NCBI GenBank assembly: GCA_023935145.1
Contig: CM043700.1
Coordinates: 107,014,400-107,078,399, forward strand
Direction: 5' to 3'
Length of the DNA stretch: 64,000 bases
DNA from: Bretschneidera sinensis
Taxonomy: Eukaryota; Streptophyta; Magnoliopsida; Brassicales; Akaniaceae
In this document: piece after piece, positions 54,287-64,000 of the stretch
How positions within the stretch are numbered: position 1 is the first letter of the stretch
How the letters are laid out: each line of letters opens with the position of its first letter
Position numbers and translations under genes: made by a program
Notes under the pieces: generated by a model
Told to the model about the DNA's origin: nothing
What the model saw: only the letters and a program-made list of their open reading frames with translations
The model's database searches: none

Positions 54287-57200
54287 TCAATTTTGAGGTC
54301 CTCTACTAACCAATTGTTTTAATAAAGACTGTAGCTCATCCATTTGGGATTGCATACTGTTCATTTGATCATCGTGCTTAGCTGTAATTTCTTGAATCTG
54401 ATGCGACTGCTGTTCAATCTGATGCGATTGCTGTTCAATCTGATGCGCATACTGTTCAATCTGATGCGCATGATGTTGATTGGTTTATTCTATTTGTGCT
54501 CTCAGACTATTTATCTCTTCAGCATAAGCCCCATGGTATCCTATTTCATTCCTCATTTGAGTTGAAAGTCCAAACACAGCAGAGGGTGTAACTCCAAAAC
54601 CCTGATCTCGGACACGACCGGAACTCTCTTCACCCATAAGCTGGGTGAAGACTTCATTTTGTATTGCTAAATTATTGCTAGCATCAGAGGATCCTAAAGC
54701 TGCAATAAGTTCAGCAACACGAGCTTCAGCTGTCACCTACAATTAGGAAACAATAAAGATTAAACTCCACCGAATATTTAGTATCTAATTACTGCGAAAT
54801 ATACATAAAACAAAAAGTGTTTATCATATTTTATAGAAAAACGGGTAGAATCTCCCCTATTTTTCCATAAAACCTCCTGCAAGAAAAACAAATATACAAT
54901 CCAAACAATGTAGCCAATTCATAATGGCTAGAATTCGAATGGAATTTCAACAACCTTATTCCAGCATAGTTTTTGAATTTAAGAAAATCTATGTTGGAAT
55001 TTACTATCCAATGGCAGAAGACGTACATTACTACTCAAAAAATGAACACAACAACTATCCAATATGTCTTTGTATGTTTAGATCTTCTTGGTAAATCTAA
55101 GAATTTACTAACTGTATTAGTTTTTGGGTCATTTCATGCAAATTTACATGTATGCATACATGAGAAGCTTCAATAGCAGTGCACAAACAAAGAAAGAAAA
55201 GTATCTCTGCTTTTAGCGCAATGACGAACACTGTTCCCAGCCTAATAAGAAGTAAAAAATAACAATACCACACCTGGTCATGACTCTTCCACAATGTTCA
55301 TAGTTGGTATTAACACAACATTTGACATTACCTACTCTGCTAGATCAGGTAAAATATATGTTTCTGTGGTAAATCTGCACTAATCAACATGAAAACAATC
55401 AATCATGGAAACATATATGCCTATAACCCCCTGCCCCAACCAAAAAAAACTATGTACTTGTCTCAGAATATGTATTTGGATAGAAGAAAAAAATTTCAGA
55501 ATCCATTACAGCAGAATATTTCCCAAGAAAATAAGCACAGATTACAAATCTAACCCTACAAGCCAGGAGCCATACACGATACCTTAAGAGAGAGAGAGAT
55601 AGAGTTCAATTGAAAGATTAAACAGCCAGAAATACACTAAAGATAGCCAACAATGAAAGCAATTGAAGATCACAGCAATCAAATAGAACCAAATGTGGCC
55701 TAAGGTGCTAAAGGTCCCAAGTTTGAGAGGTGTGTGCATGTGTTTTATCAATAAAAAAAATAGAACCAAATGCTAATAATGTTAAATTTACTAGACTTAT
55801 ATCTGTATACTAGTTTTTTCTTGCATAAAATTGCCCAAGAAATTCAGCATAATCGTAAATATTATATTGTCATTGATAAAATGAAGCAATTGTAGAAAAG
55901 ACCTGATTACATGCAATACTACTGGGAATGTAAGTAAAATATCAAGCTACTGTCTAACCATGGCAGAAGACGTACATTAGCAACAGAACACACTTGTATC
56001 CCAAATTCCTACAGTCTTAAGCACTAGCTATTGTCTAATCATAACCGTGATCCATCCCAAGATAGAACAAATGAGCATCCCACAACTAGTATTAAGTATA
56101 TCGCATTTAAATCACCAATAATATCAACAGTGATAATCAATCAACTCAATAACCAACCAGATGTCACACAAAAACAGAGACTCTTTCACCCTCAACCAAA
56201 AAATGAATTTCAACTTGTCGAATTTGCCAATACCATACTTGCAAACAATGAAGACTCAATCAACTGCATCACTCACACACAGCTGACAAAATGAATTTAA
56301 CCTTCGCACAAGGATGCTCATGGATATACTTCTATTCCCAGTAAACAACCAGCACTCAAAACATAAAACTGCAACTCAAACAGTATAGTAACTCTTTATG
56401 CGTCTCAAACAAGGTTTCCCAACCAATAAGTCATTCTATAGTATTTTTTTTAAAAGTGATTCTATAGTATTTTTAACTTAAAAGAGCATTGACTGTTGTC
56501 AGTGACATGCACGTGTCCAGTGAACGTACCATAAATTGTCATGATGCATCATCAATAAAAGTCTCATCCTTGCGTTTATGAGTTTCAACAAAAAACTCTA
56601 TGCGCTCGGGCTCATTCCCATGTGTCATCTCCTACCATGTATGAAAAAAAGATCAAATTGTGACTCAATACACTACATCTCAAATGAAAGATTGGTTGAA
56701 TGAAGCAAATTAACTCACATATTCATCTCGTCTTCTAGCAAAACTCTTTGAACCAGACGTGTGAGGACATTGTTGTCTTTCACGTGCCGCTGTCCCGATA
56801 GTAGAATATTTCTACACCAATAATAAAACAATTGAATAATCAGACATTATTAGAAAAATAGAAACAATAATAAAAACTCAACATAATTATCTTAAAACAA
56901 CCTCACTCTAGTCAGAGAACCAGTAGTTCACCAGTTCCTTCCACTGGTCTTGATCTACGCCTTTTGGAACAGCATTGCTCAAAACTTGTTGTTTTGTTTT
57001 GTTCCTCACATAGTCCCTTTTCAACACGTATCGGTAGTCCCTCCATTTTTTCCCTATCATCCTCAACAAAATCTTGTCTATCGCCTCAATCGTAGGGTAA
57101 TGAAACTTCCTCTACCACAATGAAAGGAAATCGATGTCAATTAAGCATTATTGGTGTTAGGGAATATGCATGTACAACACCATGAATACAAAAAAAAAAC

Positions 57201-57832
57201 AAAAAAAAATTGGAGGCAATCAATGGTTATTAATTTGTTACTTACCCGAATTAATATAACAAGGTCATTCTTGTAGCTAAAAGGGACCTTCTTCCAATCC
57301 GTGTAATTAAGCGGATAAAGGTTCCCTCGCTTTGCAACCTTGCCCAACCAGCTACTTAACATTTGGCCACCTTTCTGAATAGGTTGATGACGTGCATTGA
57401 AGTGGACCACAATTTTTTCCCCACGTTTAAGGGACCACACTTGTGAGGTTCTAAGGAGACGTGTTTGCTTCCTCACTTTCCCTTCAGAATCTATAATTAA
57501 AAACATAAATTTTATAATTAGTATAACAATGTGGTATCAAACTAGTTATAGAGAGAATGTATTCTAATACAAAAATTACCAATTATCTCGTACTGTTCAC
57601 TGTCATTGTGATCACTACTGGTTGTTATGGGATCGGTTTCAGAATCATTTTGCAAGTCATGGTCATCATCATCGAGGTGATACTCATGCTCAGGGTGAAA
57701 ATCTTCTTGATGGTGTGAAGATTCAACTGCATACTGGTTTGACATGTTATCTCTAACTGGTGGAGGGATATTTTTGGACCTATACATCTTGCAATATGTA
57801 TACATAAAAACATTAAAATGATTATATCTCAC
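54287..57832 (-). pseudogene. TNPA/Ptta-like second protein of element H, multi-exon
   Basis: Exons with plausible splice borders can be read on the minus strand. They are an acidic first part (57780-57550, HHQEDFHPEHEYHLDDDDHD), 57506-57240 (WSLKRGEKIVVHFNARHQPI, KLSS-type segment LSSWLGKVAKRGNLYPL), about 57117-56893 (KFHYPTIEAIDKILLRMIGK, the conserved plant transposase core), about 56812-56716 (CPHTSGSKSFARRRDEY, with GT at its end), about 56629-56545 (EPERIEFFVETHKRKDETFI) and 54737-54287. The last exon ends in a coiled coil made of HQIEQQS heptads. Stops occur near 56910 and at 54485-54487. By family it binds subterminal repeats or assists transposition. The introns are AT-rich and hold no other gene. 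Confidence 0.72.
54395..54478 (-). repeat. 21-bp codon-phased tandem repeat encoding heptads
   Basis: AATCTGATGCG starts at 54395, 54416, 54437 and 54458, exactly 21 bp apart. On the coding strand each unit encodes seven residues of the type HQIEQQS, one turn pair of a coiled coil. Copies differ at two to four bases. Confidence 0.9.
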
Positions 57833-58203
57833 ACTATCAAGAATGCATTAAAAGTTAACAAGAATTAGAAGAACCACACCTGAAATATAGGAATGGTCAA
57901 GGGGTCGCAGCAAATGCAGCAATCAATAACTTCAGAGTACCTGAGAACAAATGAACAAATAAGTGATTCAAATAGGATTTAAAGAACAAGCAATAATCAA
58001 TGATACAACCAAACTCTATATTTACGACATTCTAAAGTAGCATTACACAAACGATATGCAAAAAAGTTATGGACTCTTATTATGTGTGATACAAAGCAAC
58101 AGTAACCCGATAGATTACAATAAAACCTTACAAAACTCGTTGAGACACATGTCCATCACATAAATACACATCGAAATATAATTACACGGGAATGCACATA
58201 AAA

Positions 58204-61200
58204 CTAGTTGGTATCTTCGTCAATGTCCATTCTATCCCAAGTTGAGATACAATCTAATTGATCGTCTACCACTACATTAGAATGCATGCACTGATTGTAA
58301 GTGTCATCATCCTCTTCCTGCGTGTTTTCTCCCATTTCATATAGGTCCCTTGGCTTTGTGATCACAACATGATACCATTCCTTTATTGTTAGGTCTTGCA
58401 CATAAAAACTTGTTTTGCTTGAGATGAAAGTATGAGCGGGTCATCCTTCAATAACTGACCAGTATGTATTAACCTATTCAAGTTCACGAGAATGCACCCA
58501 TTTGTATCTTTCTTTAAACTCTTGGGTGAATTAATATCCACCCAATCACAACGGAACAACACAATCTTAAACTTCCCATAGTAATCCAACTCGATGATAT
58601 CGTTGAGCACACCATAATACATTTTATCATCCGCTTCAACCATAACTCCCGAATTTTGAGATCGTCTACACCTCTCACGTTCCTTTGTGTGGAATTTAAA
58701 TCTGTTGATGTTGAATCCATTGAATCTCCTAACAACATTATTCAGACCTCGAGCAAAGGCAATTAGTTCATCTGAATAATTTTTATCCACCATCCATGGC
58801 ACCTAAACATTTTCCAACAATTAATATGAGACAACAACATTTAATGTTTTATTGAAAACACGTATAACATTAGAAGACTCTTGGTATTATGCCTAACCTG
58901 TCTCATAAGCCATGAGGGAAATTTCTCAACGAACCACTTTTGTTCGAGACTTTGTATTGGTCGATTGGAATGGTTGGTTAGCCTTTGAGTAGCCAATAAT
59001 CCGCTGAAATAATTGATGTTTTTATGTAACTATTAGCTATCATAGTGATAACAACAGATAATAAAAACTCAATTTAAACACATTATTAGTAATTAAGTTC
59101 CTTTATTGATACTAACCTACGAAGGTCAGAAAGTTTATCATTATGGAGCAACACATAACGATGTGCTTGAGCCAAGGACATGTCATCGAGCTTATCACTC
59201 ACAATCTTTCCCATTATCCGTCCACCGGAGGAAAACATGTATTCATCCGAAAAATTTACAGTATCATTGTTCCTTTGGGAGCGGTTGAATCTCGTCTCTA
59301 CACCTTTGAAGTATTGGGAGTAATATGTTAGACACTCTTCCCCATTGTACCCTTCAGCAATTGACCCCTCGGGTCGACTTATATTACGTACGTAAGATTT
59401 CAAGCGTAAATACCTTGCAGAGCCAAAAAATAAAAGATAAATTAAGTATCCAATATATAACAAAAAAAATAACAAAGTGCACAAAATAGCTTTGAACATC
59501 TAACCTCTCAACAGGATACATCCACTTGTAGTGTACGGGACCCCCAAGTCTAGCTTCAGAGGCTAAGTGAATGATAAGATGAACCATAATGGTAAAGAAA
59601 TCCAGGGGGAATATTTTCTCCAAATGATAGAGTGTCAAAGCAACACGCGACTCCAATAAGTCAAGCTCATGGGGATCAAGGGCTTTAGCGCATAAAGCTT
59701 TGAAAAATGATGATAACTCAGACACAACTGCTACAACATATCTAGGCAAAGATGCTCTTAAGGCAATCGGAATGATTTCTTGCATCAATATGTGACTGTC
59801 ATGACTCTTTAAGTTTAACAGCTTACGATCCTTTAGGTTGACAAATCTCGAGATGTTTGATGCATAACCATCAGGAACTTTTAGATTTTCCAAAACTGTC
59901 AAGAAATTCTGCTTCTCCTTCGTGGACATAGTGTAGCATGCTGGAGGCGAGTGATCTTTTCCATTAGGAAGAACAATTAAATGGAGGTCTTTCCTAATAT
60001 CAAGTTCCTCGAGATCGCGGCGTGCCTTCTTATTATCTTTAGTCTTACCATCTATATTCAATATTGTTCAAATCAAATTATCACATACATTCTTCTCTAT
60101 ATGCATCACATCTAAATTATAACGCAATAGATTGTCTTTCCAATATGGTAGCTCAAAAAAATGCTTCTCTTTTTCCACAACGTATCTACAATTCCGTCAT
60201 CCATGGGAATATCCTCATTATCAACATTTTCAAGGAAATCGTCCATACCTTCAAAAAGGCTATCAACTTCATCCACTAGCACTTGACCAATAGAGGTACC
60301 AAAGTCCTCTCTTGCCTTTTTGTTAGAAGGCTTCGAAGTTTTACCATAGCTATAGTTTCTACCCTGTAGTTGTCTTAAAACATCGTGCCCAGACGATGGA
60401 ACAGGAGCAGATCCCAACTCTATGGTGCCATCAAACTGATCCTTTTGAAAATGAAACTCATGGTTTTCTGCTAACCATCGACGATGACCCATATAGCAAA
60501 ACTTACCCCTATGCTTTAACCATACAGAATGCATAGATTCCCCACAACATGGACAAGCAACCCGACCCTTGGTGCTCCAACCAGATAAGTTTGCATAGGC
60601 TGGGAAATCATAAATGGTCCAAAGAAGAGAAGCGCATAGCTTAAAGCTTTGATTTGTGGATGCATCAAACGCATCAACATCATCCCATAATTGTTTCAAC
60701 TCTTCATTTAGAGGCTGCAAAAAGATATCAATATCATTACCGGGCCTTTTCTCACCAGGAATAACCATTGAAAGGAGGAAGGATGTTTGCTTCATGCAAA
60801 GCCATGGTGGCAAGTTGTATGGGACCAAAAGGACGGGCCATGTACTATAAGTTGAACTCATAGTTCGAAAAGGATTGAACTCGTCACTAGCTAGGCCAAG
60901 CCTAACACTCTGAGGATCAGCTGCAAAATCGGGATACAAAGTATCAAATTCATTCCAGGCTAATCCATCCGTCGGGTGTCTTAAAATCTCATCCTTTGTC
61001 TGATCTTTATCATGCCATCTCATTAACGAAGCCATTTTAGATGACATATATATCTTCTTCAATCTCGGTATAAGCAGAAAATAACGCAATACCTTAGCTA
61101 GCTTTTTCTTTTGAGATTGACCATCCATCTCATTCAACGGATCCTCATCATCAGCATTGTTTTTAACCCACCGCAGCACACCACACGCATGACAAAAATC

Positions 61201-62010
61201 ATCATTCACATGCTCGCCCCAATACAGTGTGCAGTCATTAGGAAAAACATGAATCTTCTCATAGCCCAGACCCAATCCTTTGATAATCTTCATGGCTTCA
61301 TAATAATTTGATGGCAATGGAGCACACATCGAAAATTCCATGTTGATAAACTCAAGCAACATAGTAAGAGATCTACCAGACCACCCATTCAAACATTTGA
61401 GATGTAGTAGATATAACATAAAACTTAACTTTGTGAAATTCTGACAACCAGGATAAAGTTCAATATCGTAATCTTTCATTAAATTGCGATACTGAGTCGT
61501 CTCATCAATAGCAGAATGAACTAGTTGTTCGACGTGTTAAGGATCACCACAATTATTGAACTCAAAACCACCATGAGCCTGTTGCTCTTCAGCATGCTCA
61601 TTCGAAGATCCCACTACGATTCCTGAACTTACTGGTTCATTGTTTGGGTTTTTACAAGTTACCTCGAAGGCACCTCGAAGCAAACGCAACACGTCATCTC
61701 GTCACAGGAAGCCAACTGGAACACTAGTGGGTTGTAAACTAGTGTGAGTGTGGTCTATACGAAAGACTTTCTCCCCATGAAAAACCCACTCGGTGTAACC
61801 TGGACTAAACCCATTATACAATAGATGCTCATGAACAATTTCTAGTTCGAATGAATAACAATTACCACATCTCCTACATGAACAAACAATACTACCACGA
61901 CCACAAACTTTCTGACATGCAAATATAATGAAGTTTGCTACACCATCCATATGGGCTTTACTCGACCTCGATTTATCTATCCAACTTTTATCCATTTTTA
62001 TATGAACCAA
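58204..62010 (-). pseudogene. TNP2 transposase of element H, nearly complete
   Basis: TNP2 is the CACTA transposase that cuts the element ends. The start is the ATG at about 62010 or the next one (MDKSWIDKSRSSKAHMDGV). The transposase-associated domain with CRRCGNC comes first. The main TNP2 domain (LYPGCQNFTKLSFMLYLLHL, ASDEFNPFRTMSSTYSTWPV, NYSYG) runs to about 60160. It is followed by the region with NIDGKTKDNKKARRDLEEL, a DUF4218-type part (VVSELSSFFKALCAKALDP, GPVHYKWMYPVER), an intron at 59504-59414 with GT-AG borders, exon 59413-59117, exon 59003-58898, then a DUF4216-type part from 58802 and the stop at 58204. Lesions are two in-frame stops near 61699 and 61541 and one-base frameshifts in T-runs near 60160 and 58408. 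From 57833 to 58203 there is only spacer. Confidence 0.85.
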
Positions 62011-62127
62011 TAGACTTCCCTAAAACAATATCAAGAAAGTCAGAATTGAAATATTTCTGGCAAAAGCAGGCATAATCACAAACTTAGATAATACTAAATA
62101 ATAGTACTAAATATGAAATAATAAAAT

Positions 62128-62159
<32 letters not shown>

Positions 62160-62389
62160 ATATTATAATATAAAATTTTATTAATTATAATAATAATTAA
62201 AAACTATTAGGCTACCTTCAATGCAGAAGGGTGCACAAATTATTGTTGAGAGATTCTTAGAAATAAGAATTCTCAGTAAAGAATGCAGTAAAAAAGGTTT
62301 TTAAATTTATTTAATTTTCTGGAAGCAACAAAAATACAGATTAAAATTATTTCTTCCTTAAAATATACTAAAACAATGATATTGTTACT

Positions 62390-62468
<79 letters not shown>

Positions 62469-64000
62469 TATGTTTTGTGTATTTTATTCTGATTCTCTTT
62501 TCATGATAGGAAGGAAAATTAATGAACTAAAACCGTTTTTTGTGTTACGTCTCTTTAAGAGGTTTTCAGTTTGCGCTAGGATGTTTTGGCTAGAGATGGT
62601 TTGGAAGTAAAAGCCTGAGGGTAGTAAATGGTTTTCCACTAATTTAAATATATAGAATAATTAAAAAAAATAAACTTTTTAGATGTGTTCGATCAGTTCT
62701 TTGTGGAAGACAACCATGGTTTATTACACTTAATCAGACTCACTTATTTCCAATATGTTAAACAAGAATGTAATCATCCAGGCTATGGGACCCTTAGTTG
62801 CAAAGGGAAAAACTAGAGGCATATTGTCAGCATATTTGAGCAAGAAAAAAAAACCCCTCATAAGCATTAAAAAATATGATTCCAAACTTTGAGTCCTAGC
62901 CACCAATTAAGGCAACATCTGAATACTTGATTACACATTTGATCAATTATCACAACTCCACTGGCATAATTGGTTGTAAAAAGTTACAGAGACAATAGTC
63001 TTTGAAACTTTGGATGAATGCATGGTTATGAAAGCAAGTAAAAGATTTCCACACTCAAATAACATCAAATACATAACATTAGCACAAAAAAAGCAAGTTG
63101 AGACAATAAACAGGAGGTGCCATATGATTTACTAAACTAAACTAGACAGGAAAGGAAGTATGACCAAAGTAAACAAGCCAAAACAATACTCAATTAAAAA
63201 AATTTAGCATAGATCAGCTCTACCAAATTTGCAACATTCTCGTTTGGAAAACATAGGGTTTTAGATCTCAAGAAAGCAAATAATGACACGATCAGTATAG
63301 AGTGTCAGTAGCATGAAAAAATCATTGTATGTGCTCAGGCAAAGACAGTCTAGAGTGTCAGTAGCATGAAAAAATCACAAAGTGATGATCAAAAGCCATG
63401 CTCTCAAACCTTAACTTTCTCAAAATATAATAACTTTCTTAAACTGTGGCATATTAAGGACGTCATCTCATTTCATGGGATTGTAAATAAAGTATGATTT
63501 TCTCCCAGTTAAGAGCATACAATGGATAAAGTTTTCATACTGAAATTTGCTCAAGAATAGTGAATCAGCCTATCTTCATCTCTCATGTCCCACATTCTAT
63601 ACAAACCATTCTCTGATGGACATTCTTGGTTCAACAGACCACTGTAAAATTGTGATTCTTGTTGAACGTTACATACTGCTTTTAAGTGTCCATTTAAACT
63701 GTGTGAAACACAGTAGATTTCATTTCTTTGCTCATGTCTATAGTGGAATATTCTATATATTTCACTTGTCCATAAATAGCTAGAATTACCATTTAAGCCA
63801 ACAAAAGACCATAAACTGCATCTTCATAAATTAAAAAAAGAGAAATCAAGGAAATTAAGATGAGCACAAAAGGAAAAGATGACAACTAAATGAAAGCTAG
63901 AGAATAGCTGGCAAAATTTTACAGTTCAAGAACACCAACATAAGCAGAACATACATGCATTAGTTTCTGTATTTAGCATAAAAGAGAAGAAATTGACTTT
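62011..64000. other. Upstream part of element H, noncoding
   Basis: This is the 5' side of the TNP2 gene and the way toward the missing right end. It has a (TTA)n tract at 62127-62151 within AT-rich text and a (TG)n(TA)n microsatellite at 62391-62466. The phrase AGAGTGTCAGTAGCATGAAA occurs twice (about 63299 and 63351). I see no gene and no GGCGCTT words here. It may include host flank or another insertion. Confidence 0.45.

Larger units (their letters stand above)
53846..64000 (-). mobile_element. Element H: CACTA (En/Spm) DNA transposon, left end inside window
   Basis: The left terminus reads CACTACAAGAGAAAAGG, the standard terminal inverted repeat of plant CACTA elements. It is preceded by the triplet TAG, a candidate 3-bp target duplicate. 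The next 220 bp hold many GGCGCTT and AAGCGCC words, typical of subterminal repeats. Two minus-strand genes follow, a TNPA/Ptta-like protein and the TNP2 transposase. I find no matching right terminus (TTGTAGTG-type end) before 64000, so the element extends past the window. Confidence 0.85.

Noticed and set aside
62395..62610. ORF beginning MCVCVCIYIYIYIY
   Set aside because: It is a translation of the (TG)n(TA)n microsatellite.

Overview
This window is plant nuclear DNA, most likely from a eudicot with a repeat-rich genome. It consists almost entirely of transposable elements nested inside one another. I see no intact host protein-coding gene, no rRNA or tRNA gene and no CRISPR array. The species cannot be fixed from the sequence. 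The plant origin follows from Athila, Tekay and copia retrotransposons, tRNA-Asp and tRNA-iMet primer-binding sites, a CACTA (En/Spm) transposon and a decayed plant-type oligopeptide transporter.

Left nest (1-30409). The outermost element is D, a Tekay-type chromovirus of the Ty3/gypsy group. Only its 3' part is visible (25133-30409: end of protease, RT, RNase H, integrase, chromodomain, 3' LTR). Inside it sits A, an old Athila-clade element (1-7474 plus 24083-25132). Copia element F (7475-24082, minus strand) inserted into the 3' LTR of A. Athila element B (8584-19833, plus strand) then inserted into the RT region of F. B has a perfect 5-bp target duplication (GACAT); F has a 4/5 match (TCTCT/TCCCT). 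The nest is therefore four levels deep and its order can be read.

Middle (30410-32806). This is unassigned DNA with two tandem arrays (about 88 bp x 6, and a 150-bp higher-order unit x 2). It ends in the left part of an RNase H-like (RVT_3) coding remnant. The right part of that remnant lies at 51551-51870, on the far side of the next nest.

Right nest (32807-51545). E is a long-LTR Tekay-like element whose internal region has no recognisable coding sequence. Its 3' LTR was hit twice: by C (39934-48707, minus strand, TSD ACTGT), an Athila relative that keeps gag, protease and a third ORF but has no RT or integrase, and by G (50540-51441, TSD TATTT), a solo LTR of the same copia family as F. 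The intact 5' LTR of E supplies the empty site for both insertions.

Right end (51546-64000). After the RVT_3 remnant comes a broken oligopeptide transporter (OPT) pseudogene (52838-53845). It is cut by the left terminus of H, a CACTA transposon that continues past the window end. H carries a multi-exon TNPA/Ptta-like gene and a nearly complete TNP2 transposase gene, both on the minus strand.

The points most worth a second look are: a conserved hairpin plus polypurine-like tract about 1.0-1.4 kb upstream of the 3' LTR in all three Athila elements; CG-centred near-palindromic word clusters, a different word in each LTR family; the non-autonomous gag-pro element C; and a codon-phased 21-bp repeat that encodes coiled-coil heptads in the CACTA accessory protein.
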